Positions 1 through 6,632 of a stretch of 64,000 nucleotides of DNA are shown one piece after another. Numbering within the stretch: position 1 is the stretch's first letter; each line of letters begins with the position of its first letter. The notes below the pieces were generated by a model that made no database searches, was not told the origin of the DNA, and was given only the letters and a program-made list of their open reading frames with translations. Both the position numbers and the translations under genes were made by a program. Source of the DNA: Arthrobacter sp. CDRTa11 (GTDB taxonomy: Bacteria; Actinomycetota; Actinomycetes; Actinomycetales; Micrococcaceae); the NCBI RefSeq assembly GCF_026427775.1, contig NZ_CP044532.1, forward strand, positions 4,774,001 through 4,838,000. The letters are read 5' to 3'.

Positions 1-1
1 T

Positions 2-457
2 GTCCTGGATCTGGAGCTCACCGTCACCGTGGAATGCCGGGGCCCACGCCAGCTGGACAACCTCGAGAAGCTGCTCCTCGCCGTCGAACGCCACAGCCAA
101 TACACCACAGCGCCGGCCGAAGCCGTCCCGACGGGCCTCGGCTTCCTGGTGCGGATCCCCGTCAGCCTCCGGGTTGATGAACAGTCTGGCCCGCCGGTCC
201 TGCAGCCGATGATCACTAAGACGGTGATCGGCCGCACCATCAGCGGCCGGCTCCTGGACAGCCACAACAACGGGATCCCCCATGCGCGGATTCGCGTTCA
301 TTCGTCCGCCAACGCCGTGGTCAGCGATGACTCGGGCGGATTCGAGGTCCTGGCCTCGGCGGACGAACTCCAGCATTTCGCCGTGCTCGTGCGCGGCACA
401 GAACGGCAAGTCACCGCTGCCACCAGCACCTTGCCAGTGACTATCCGGTGGGAATGA
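2..457 (+). CDS. CIS cap/tail-terminator-like protein, C-terminal part (5' end outside window)
   Basis: The frame is open from the first bases of the window, so the gene begins upstream and only about 151 residues are visible. The left part resembles the end of a DUF4255/Pvc16-type domain, the family that caps the sheath of contractile injection systems. From about residue 75 of the fragment (after the PMITKTVIGRTISGRLLD stretch) there is a carboxypeptidase-regulatory-like beta-sandwich, with the typical GRLLD..N.GIP.ARI..H and SDDSGGFEVLA signatures. The gene ends 13 bases before the sheath gene and is clearly in the same operon. The family is inferred from the neighbours and the domain pairing, because the diagnostic N-terminal part is missing. 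An in-frame GTG at 29 is probably internal, since coding similarity continues upstream of it. Confidence 0.6.
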   Translation, partial: VLDLELTVTVECRGPRQLDNLEKLLLAVERHSQYTTAPAEAVPTGLGFLVRIPVSLRVDEQSGPPVLQPMITKTVIGRTISGRLLDSHNNGIPHARIRVHSSANAVVSDDSGGFEVLASADELQHFAVLVRGTERQVTAATSTLPVTIRWE

Positions 458-470
458 AAGGGAGCGCACG

Positions 471-1829
471 ATGCCGAACTACCAGGCGCCAGGAGTTTAC
501 GTACAGGAGATACCCAGCGGCAGCCGTCCCATAGGACAGGTCAGCACCAGCATCGCGGCGTTCGTGGGCATCGCCCCGGACACCTCCGCCCACCTCCATG
601 AGGCCCGGGTCCTCGATAACTGGACCCAGTTCGTGGACCAGTTCGTGGGCAAGGCCACCGAGGGTTCGCCGCTGTCCAACGCAGTGTTCGGCTTCTTCTC
701 CAACGGAGGCAGCCGCTGCTATGTGGTGAATGTGGGGAAAGGTGGCAGCCTGATGGGCACCGCCGCCAAGCCCACCGGACTGACCCTTCTCGAAGCAATC
801 GATGACATTTCCATGGTGGCCGCTCCCGGATATACGGACGCCGAAGCTTACGCCGCACTGCAGGCCCATGTGGAGCATCCGCTCCGGCAGGACCGGATGG
901 CCATCCTGGACACCGTGGAGACAGTGGACGACGTCGGTGTCCTCACCCGGGCGGCCACCTCCGGAGTGCCTGACGCAGACAGTCACTCCGACGGAGACAA
1001 AACAGACCGTGATGAGACAGACGAAACAGAAGGTGACGAAACAGAAGGCGGCACAACAGATAGCGGCGCAACAGATAGCGACGCAGCCGAGCCTGCCGCC
1101 GGGCCTCCCCCTCCCGCGGCGGCTCCCACATCAGGCAGGCGCGGCAGTGAGGAAGACGCGCTGGGCGCCCCACAATCACCAGGCGGATACACGGCGCTGT
1201 ATTTTCCTTGGATTGTGATGGTTGACCCGGTGTCCGGGAAGAAGGTGACGCAGCCGCCGTCGGGCCATATTGCCGGCGTGTGGGCGAGGGTGGATGCCAC
1301 CCGGGGCGTGCATAAAGCGCCCGCCAACGAGCCCATCCAGGGTGCGCTGGATCTGGCAAGGCGCGTCAGCCGCGGTGAGCAGGAGACCCTCAACCCGGCC
1401 GGGGTGAACTGCATACGGTACTTTCCGGGCGAGGGGATCCGTATCTGGGGAGCACGCACCAGGGCGGCTGAAGCCAGCGAGTACCGGTACATCAACGTCC
1501 GCAGGCTGACCAACATGATCAAGGAATCAGTGGCCGAGGGGACGCGCTGGGTGGTATTTGAACCGAACGACCATACTCTGTGGAAGTCCATCCGCCGCGA
1601 TGTGGGGGCGTTCCTCACCAATGTCTGGCGGGACGGGGCGTTGCTGGGGACCACTCCGCAGCAGGCGTTCTATGTGAAGTGCGACGAGGAAACCAACCCT
1701 GCCAGCGTGCGCGATGCAGGCCAGGTAGTCACGGAGATAGGCATCGCACCGGTGAAACCCGCCGAGTTCGTGATTTTCAAACTCATGCAGTCAGCGGACA
1801 CGACGTCCATAGAAAACGCAGGAGCCTGA
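471..1829 (+). CDS. CIS contractile sheath protein
   Basis: This 452-residue protein forms the outer contractile sheath of the phage-tail-like particle (counterpart of Afp2-4/Pvc2-4). The start PNYQAPGVYVQEIPSGSRPI with following V..TS.AAFVG is the hallmark of tail sheath proteins. The C-terminal part carries the other usual blocks: a YFPGEGIRIWGART segment, YINVRRL, RWVVFEPND and the closing IAPVKPAEFVIFKL strand used for the handshake between subunits. Residues about 166-236 are a low-complexity insertion, acidic and threonine-rich first, then proline/alanine-rich. It lies where larger sheaths carry a surface domain, so the core is compact. The ATG at 471 has a GGGAG-type ribosome site just upstream. 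The stop is one base from the tube start. Confidence 0.95.
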   Translation: MPNYQAPGVYVQEIPSGSRPIGQVSTSIAAFVGIAPDTSAHLHEARVLDNWTQFVDQFVGKATEGSPLSNAVFGFFSNGGSRCYVVNVGKGGSLMGTAAKPTGLTLLEAIDDISMVAAPGYTDAEAYAALQAHVEHPLRQDRMAILDTVETVDDVGVLTRAATSGVPDADSHSDGDKTDRDETDETEGDETEGGTTDSGATDSDAAEPAAGPPPPAAAPTSGRRGSEEDALGAPQSPGGYTALYFPWIVMVDPVSGKKVTQPPSGHIAGVWARVDATRGVHKAPANEPIQGALDLARRVSRGEQETLNPAGVNCIRYFPGEGIRIWGARTRAAEASEYRYINVRRLTNMIKESVAEGTRWVVFEPNDHTLWKSIRRDVGAFLTNVWRDGALLGTTPQQAFYVKCDEETNPASVRDAGQVVTEIGIAPVKPAEFVIFKLMQSADTTSIENAGA

Positions 1830-1830
1830 T

Positions 1831-2310
1831 ATGACCACTCAACCGCCGTCAGCCCAGCCGGGCGTCCAGGTTACCCCCTACCGCGACTTCAACTTCAAAG
1901 TGGTCATCCAGGGCGTCGTCCAGGGGCATTTCACCAAGGTGGAGGGCCTGGGCATGTCCATCGGGCGGATCCTGTTCCGGGCCGGGGGCGAGAACAGCGC
2001 AGTCCGCGTCATTCCCGGCCAGGTGGAGTACACCCCCGTGACGCTGAAGTACGGCCTGACCGACTCGACCGAGATGCTGCAGTGGCTGTTCCGGGCAGTG
2101 GAGGGGCAGGTGGAGCGCCGCAACGTCTCCATCGCCATGCTTAACGACGCCGGCACAGCCGAGGTGCGGCGCTGGAACCTTATCGGTGCCTGGCCGTGCG
2201 ACTGGTTCGGCGCCCCGCTGGATGCCCTGGGCAAGAACCTCGCCATTGAATCGCTCAGCATCGCCTATGACCGCCTGGAGTTGGATGATGCCCGGGCCCC
2301 GGTGGCGTAG
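1831..2310 (+). CDS. CIS inner tube protein
   Basis: This 159-residue protein belongs to the T4 gp19-like tail tube family (Afp1/Pvc1 type) and should stack as hexamers inside the sheath. Evidence is the N-terminal PYRDFNFKVVIQG beta strand followed by F.KVEGLGM, the central EYTPVTLKYGLTDSTEMLQW block, and the C-terminal RRWNLIGAWPCDWFGAPLDA and ESLSIAYDRLEL blocks, which are the family pattern in order. The length matches the family. It starts one base after the sheath stop. Its end overlaps the start of the next gene by about 25 bases in another frame, so translation is probably coupled. Confidence 0.95.
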   Translation: MTTQPPSAQPGVQVTPYRDFNFKVVIQGVVQGHFTKVEGLGMSIGRILFRAGGENSAVRVIPGQVEYTPVTLKYGLTDSTEMLQWLFRAVEGQVERRNVSIAMLNDAGTAEVRRWNLIGAWPCDWFGAPLDALGKNLAIESLSIAYDRLELDDARAPVA

Positions 2311-3562
2311 TGCCGCCGCCGGCTGGCTGAGGCAGGCGGCAGACAGCCTCTCCCCCTCCCCTGAGGTATCCGCCACGGACCACCCACCTTACGACGGCGG
2401 CCATCTCGCACCGGATGCGGCGGCCGCGGGCAGCCGCCGCTTCGATCTGGGTGAAGCTCCCGAACACTGGGTGAAGCTCCTGCGTGATGCCGGCCTGGTG
2501 GCTGGCGGGCATGGAGTGGGTAAAGCAGGGCCGACGACGCCTGCGGACGACGACTCGGCAGGTCCGGCTTCTGTGCCTCTGGCGAGTTCTGCCCAGGCCG
2601 GTTCTGGAGAGGCCGGATCGCTGCGCGCCGACGCGGCTGATGCCGGCAACGCTGCGGCTTATGGGCAAGCAGCGCGCGCGGAGGGTGCAGGCGCCGGCGG
2701 ACACCACCCCCGGGCCAATGGCGGCAGACGTATTCCGCGGCTGCTCATTGGCCGTCGGACTGCCACAAGCCAGCCGGTTTTAAGGGAGCATGCAGCCAAC
2801 GGACAGGCCGCCAGCCCGCACGCTGCCGACCCGCAGGCCGCTCGCGCCGGCAGCGCTTCCGATACAGGAACTGCCCACATCAGCCGCCTGGGGGCTGAAG
2901 CAGTACCGAAGGAGGGGCAGGGGATGACGAGACCAGGTTCGCTCCCCGGCCCCACACCTCCCGGGTCAGGCGAACCCGCCCTCACGTCCGGATCCCACAG
3001 ACATTCAGCACGGCGGGCTGCTCCCACACTTGCATCGAACACCAATCAGCCGGCACGGCAGCCGTTGCCAAATGCGTCGCCGCCGGAGCCGTCCGCCCCG
3101 GAGTTACCGGGGGCGGCAGGACTGACGGTGCCCCCGGGGCTGTCGAGACAAGAAGGGCTTTCGGGAGAATTTGGGACGTCGGGACCACAAAGGCTCTCGG
3201 AACGGAGTGTGCGTTCGGGGCTCTGGAGACTGGCATGGTCCCCGGAACGATTCTCTTCAGCGGCAGCCCCCTCCGGTGAGGGAACGGTACAGACGGGTCC
3301 GGCCGCCGTCGTCGTTCCAGAGGGTCAAACTGCTCCCAAGCAACCTGCCCAGAACCGGGCACATCCGGAGCGGCCTCTCGACGGCGCCGGCGTGCAGTAC
3401 CCCGCCCTTGGGCCGGCGGCCAGGAACCTGCCATCCGCGCTGGCAGGCGAGTGGCCCGAGCTCCCAGTAATCCATGCCGCGCCTGCCACGGAAGCGGCGC
3501 CGAAGATCGAGCAGGCCCTGACCCGGAATCTCCGGCTCCGCGACGAGCAGCAGGCGGTTTAG
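2285..3562 (+). CDS. Long disordered CIS accessory protein
   Basis: This is a 425-residue protein starting at the ATG pair 2285/2288, inside the end of the tube gene. Residues about 49-70 contain a short ordered block, FDLGEAPEHWVKLLRDAGL. The last 60 residues contain a second one, around WPELPVIHAAPA and a charged helix ending RLRDEQQAV. The roughly 300 residues between are rich in Ala, Gly, Pro, Ser and Arg with no hydrophobic core, so they are likely disordered. Tightly packed CIS operons of actinobacteria often have such a gene between tube and adaptor, but its role is not established. Possibilities are a tape-measure-like, chaperone-like or cargo-holding protein. The continuous frame, the position and the terminal blocks support a real gene; the function is unknown. 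Confidence 0.75.
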   Translation: MMPGPRWRSAAAGWLRQAADSLSPSPEVSATDHPPYDGGHLAPDAAAAGSRRFDLGEAPEHWVKLLRDAGLVAGGHGVGKAGPTTPADDDSAGPASVPLASSAQAGSGEAGSLRADAADAGNAAAYGQAARAEGAGAGGHHPRANGGRRIPRLLIGRRTATSQPVLREHAANGQAASPHAADPQAARAGSASDTGTAHISRLGAEAVPKEGQGMTRPGSLPGPTPPGSGEPALTSGSHRHSARRAAPTLASNTNQPARQPLPNASPPEPSAPELPGAAGLTVPPGLSRQEGLSGEFGTSGPQRLSERSVRSGLWRLAWSPERFSSAAAPSGEGTVQTGPAAVVVPEGQTAPKQPAQNRAHPERPLDGAGVQYPALGPAARNLPSALAGEWPELPVIHAAPATEAAPKIEQALTRNLRLRDEQQAV

Positions 3563-3563
3563 C

Positions 3564-4328
3564 GTGGAACGTGTGGCATTCCTCATCGAGGACACCGGCG
3601 AACACCTTGGCTGCCTGCTCAACCCCGAAACGGTGGTGATGACCCGGACAGCGGGTGTGGAACCGCGGAGGTCCGCGGGTGGCAAACTCACCGGTTCGGG
3701 ACTGGCTGACGACCCCCTCCTGTTCACCGGCGGCGGGCATACCGAACTGCGCCTGGACCTGCTGTTCGACGTGGACCTGGCCCCCGTCAACCTTCATCTG
3801 CAGGACGTGCGGCAGATGACCCGGCCCATCTGGGCACTCGCCGAAAACTCTGCCGAAGTTGAACGCCAGCGGCGGCCGCCGTCGGTCCGCTTTGTGTGGG
3901 GGCGCGCCTGGAACGTCCCGGGCATCGTCACGGAAGTGGCCGAGCGCTTTGACCGTTTCTCGCCCGATGGCTCGCCGCTACGCTCATGGATGCGGATGGT
4001 TTTCGTCCGCGTGGGCCAAAGCGCGGACGAGGAAGGCGGCGAAAATTACGAGCTCGCCCAACGGCTGCCGGCCGTTGACCTCACAGCTCCGCCGGTGGAT
4101 ACCCTCCCGGTGTACGGGGACGGCGGCACCCCCGGCGCCGCATCAGTGGTGGAGCCCGACGGCGAAACTTCAGTTCCGGAGGTCCCGCCGGGTGAACTGG
4201 GAAGGCTTTCCCTGGCGGCCTTCGGAACGCCCCTGTTGTGGAAGCTGCTCCTGGAGTACAACAACATCGATGATCCAGCCCGCTTCGCCGGTCCCCTCGC
4301 CGTTCCGCCGCTGGGGGAAACGCCGTGA
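3564..4328 (+). CDS. CIS tube-baseplate adaptor with LysM-like domain
   Basis: This 254-residue protein is an Afp7/Pvc7-type adaptor that links the inner tube to the spike and baseplate. The N-terminal half reads RVAFLIEDTGEHLGCLLNPETVVMTRTAG, with later TELRLDLLFDVDLA and a RPIWALAENS segment, which is the pattern of the CIS tube/adaptor family. The C-terminal 45 residues (FGTPLLWKLLLEYNNIDDPARF..PLAVPPL) form the LysM-like module typical of these proteins. There it acts as a structural module, not a cell-wall binder. Translation starts at a GTG right after the preceding stop. Its end overlaps the spike gene as GTGA. Confidence 0.88.
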   Translation: MERVAFLIEDTGEHLGCLLNPETVVMTRTAGVEPRRSAGGKLTGSGLADDPLLFTGGGHTELRLDLLFDVDLAPVNLHLQDVRQMTRPIWALAENSAEVERQRRPPSVRFVWGRAWNVPGIVTEVAERFDRFSPDGSPLRSWMRMVFVRVGQSADEEGGENYELAQRLPAVDLTAPPVDTLPVYGDGGTPGAASVVEPDGETSVPEVPPGELGRLSLAAFGTPLLWKLLLEYNNIDDPARFAGPLAVPPLGETP

Positions 4329-5863
4329 GGCAACTCCAGGGCCTGCCGGAACTGATCGTCACCCTCGGGCGGCGCAGGCTCAGCGCATCTGAAACGGCCG
4401 CCATCATCTCCGTGCAGGTCCTGAGCACCTTGGCCCGGCCGGCACAGTGCCTCATCAGCTGGCGGCCCGGCCCCGGTCCGGGGCGGTCGCTCGGCGGCGG
4501 GCGGTCCCCGGCCGGGAGCGTTGATCCCGCACCGGGCGACGCCCTGCGGGTGGAGGTGGGCGGGTTCCGGGCGCCGCTCTTTGCGGGCGAAGTGACAGTG
4601 GTGGAGTACAGCTACGGCGCGGATCTGTCCCAGGAAATCCGGGTGCGTGCCTATGATGCCCTGCACCGGCTGCGGAAGCGCCAGTTCACCCGTTTCCATC
4701 CGGACACCGACCTGGCGGCGTTGGCCGGGACGCTCTGCGAAGGGACGGGGCTGCTGGTCACGGGTGGAGGGACGCCCCTGGGGGACGTCTATCAGTGCGC
4801 CCGCTCGGACCTGAGCCTGCTGGTGGAGCAAAGCGCCCGCGTGGGGGTGTATCCGGTGGTGGACGACGGCACGCTCCGGCTGCCTGGCCTGTCCGGCGAG
4901 GGCGATCCCCTGGACCTGGAGCTTGGTACCAGCCTTCATTCCGCGGAGGTGGAAATCAGCCAGGAGCCGGCGTTCGCGGGTGCCCGCACCTCCGGCTGGC
5001 GGGCCGATGACGCGTCCCCGCAAGGTGCCACCGCCGGCAGCAGTGACGCCAAGGCCGGCGTTACCGCCGATCCGGCACTGGCCTCGGTGGGCGCAGGCGG
5101 CAAGCTGCTGCGGGACAATGAGCCGCTGGCCTCGGCAGCGCTCGCGGACCACCTGGCGCAGGCGGAACTGGACGTCCGGGTGGCGGGCCAGGTCACCGCG
5201 GTTTTTGTGGCCGACGGCGATCCCCGGCTCCGGGCGGGCGGGCGGGTCCGCGTGCGGGGGATTGCCCAGCGGCTGGAAGGAACCTATGCGGTGACCTCCG
5301 TGACCCATCGGCTGGACGGCACAGGATACGAAACCACCGTCTCCACCCTCCCGCCGCCTCCTCCGCCGGAGCGCAAACCGGACGTCTTCACCTTGGGGAT
5401 AGTGTCCGACGTCGACGATCCGGAGGGCCGCGGACGCGTCCGCGTGCGGCTGCCCGCGTATCCGGAGCTGGAAACGCCGTGGGTACCGGTGATGTACGCG
5501 GCGGCCGGCGCGGACAAGGGGCTGGTAGCACCGCCTGGTCCGGACGACACCGTGCTGGTGCTGCTGCCGGCGTCCGATCCCGGCCAGGCGATTGTGTTGG
5601 GCGGGCTGTTCGGGGCCGGGCAGCCACCGGACGCGCAGGTGAGCGGTCCGCGGGACGGCCGCTTTACGTTCAGGACCCGGGACGGCCAGGAGGTGCAGCT
5701 GGACGGCCATGCCCATACTATCCGGCTCAGCAACGGCCATGGCTCCGCCGTGGAACTGGGCCCTAACAGGCTCCGAATCACGGCGGCCACGGACCTGCTG
5801 CTGGAGGCACCCGGAAGAGCCATGACCATTCGGGCAAAAACCGTGGACTTTGAGGAGGCCTGA
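4325..5863 (+). CDS. VgrG-like central spike protein of the CIS
   Basis: This 512-residue protein should trimerise into the central spike at the tip of the tube (Afp8/Pvc8 type). Residues 1 to about 345 are a gp27/phage-late-control-D-like region (VEYSYGADLSQEIRVRAYDALHRLRKRQ..F). Residues about 355-435 form a gp5-like OB fold (FTLGIVSDVDDPEGRGRVRV.LP..PELETPWVPVM and LVLLPASDPGQAIVLGGLFG). The last 70 residues are short repeating beta strands ending in a needle stem. There is no added enzymatic domain. The GTG start overlaps the upstream stop. The stop shares its final A with the ATG of the PAAR-like gene. Confidence 0.93.
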   Translation: MRQLQGLPELIVTLGRRRLSASETAAIISVQVLSTLARPAQCLISWRPGPGPGRSLGGGRSPAGSVDPAPGDALRVEVGGFRAPLFAGEVTVVEYSYGADLSQEIRVRAYDALHRLRKRQFTRFHPDTDLAALAGTLCEGTGLLVTGGGTPLGDVYQCARSDLSLLVEQSARVGVYPVVDDGTLRLPGLSGEGDPLDLELGTSLHSAEVEISQEPAFAGARTSGWRADDASPQGATAGSSDAKAGVTADPALASVGAGGKLLRDNEPLASAALADHLAQAELDVRVAGQVTAVFVADGDPRLRAGGRVRVRGIAQRLEGTYAVTSVTHRLDGTGYETTVSTLPPPPPPERKPDVFTLGIVSDVDDPEGRGRVRVRLPAYPELETPWVPVMYAAAGADKGLVAPPGPDDTVLVLLPASDPGQAIVLGGLFGAGQPPDAQVSGPRDGRFTFRTRDGQEVQLDGHAHTIRLSNGHGSAVELGPNRLRITAATDLLLEAPGRAMTIRAKTVDFEEA

Positions 5864-6201
5864 TGAAACTGCTGGTCACCGAGGCCATCCTGCGCTGCGG
5901 CCACGACGGAATCGTGGCCAACGTGCCCTCACAGGAATGGGTACGGGTAGCCGGGCTGCCGGTCCTGGTGGATCACGATCCGCAGGGCCGGGACATTGCC
6001 ATGTGCCCCAACGTGAATATCAACATCAAGCCATGCACCAAAACCCTGATGGTGCGGACCGGCTACTCCGGGTTTGTGCGGATCGGCGGCCAGTCGGTAT
6101 GCCTGGATACCGTGGAAGGCTTCACGGACGGCACACCGCCCGGAGCCGTGAAATACACGGTGCGCCGGCCCGGCCAGGTCTTTGTGGAGGCGGGATCATG
6201 A
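5863..6201 (+). CDS. PAAR-like spike tip protein of the CIS
   Basis: This small 112-residue protein is encoded directly behind the spike gene, with a one-base stop/start overlap. Its sequence starts TEAILRCGHDGIV and later has MCPNVNINIKPCTKTL, with four Cys and a few His residues that could coordinate a metal. The position and size suit a PAAR-type tip that sharpens the VgrG trimer (Afp10/Pvc10 role). The match to classical PAAR repeats is not strict, so the assignment leans on context. It overlaps the gp25-like gene by ATGA. Confidence 0.75.
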   Translation: MKLLVTEAILRCGHDGIVANVPSQEWVRVAGLPVLVDHDPQGRDIAMCPNVNINIKPCTKTLMVRTGYSGFVRIGGQSVCLDTVEGFTDGTPPGAVKYTVRRPGQVFVEAGS

Positions 6202-6632
6202 GCGCCCCCCGGTACCGTTCCATCGCCTTTATCCACCCGGATTTCGACGCCGGCGCCGGAGTTCCGGGGCTGCGCCTCACGCCAGCGGGACGGCTGGGCG
6301 TTGTCACGGATGCGGCGTCGGTCCGGCAGGCGCTGTTGCTGCTGCTGAGCACCAGGCCCGGCGAGAGGATCAACCGGCCAACCTACGGCTGCCACCTTTT
6401 CCGGCTGGTTTTCGCCCCGGCGGACGACACCACCGCCGGCCTTGCCATCCATTACGTCGCCCGCGCGGTGGAGCAGTGGGAGCCGCGGATCAATGTCCTG
6501 TCCCTGGACGCCGGACGGTCACCGGAGACCCCGGAGCTCCTGGAAGTCCGGCTGCGTTACCGGGTGCGCACCACCCAGCTTGAGGACGAAATCGCCATTG
6601 CCGTGCCCGTTGCTTCCGGAGGCGCCCCATGA
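6198..6632 (+). CDS. gp25-like baseplate protein of the CIS
   Basis: This 144-residue protein belongs to the gp25/GPW lysozyme-like family (Afp9/Pvc9), which nucleates the sheath on the baseplate. The diagnostic features are G.VTDAASVRQALLLLLSTRPGERINRPTYGC followed by LVFAPADDTT and an EPRINVLSL strand. As is usual in this family the fold is structural, and no lysozyme activity is implied. The ATG at 6198 overlaps the preceding stop as ATGA, and the stop overlaps the next ATG the same way. This tight coupling suggests fixed stoichiometry. Confidence 0.93.
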   Translation: MSAPRYRSIAFIHPDFDAGAGVPGLRLTPAGRLGVVTDAASVRQALLLLLSTRPGERINRPTYGCHLFRLVFAPADDTTAGLAIHYVARAVEQWEPRINVLSLDAGRSPETPELLEVRLRYRVRTTQLEDEIAIAVPVASGGAP

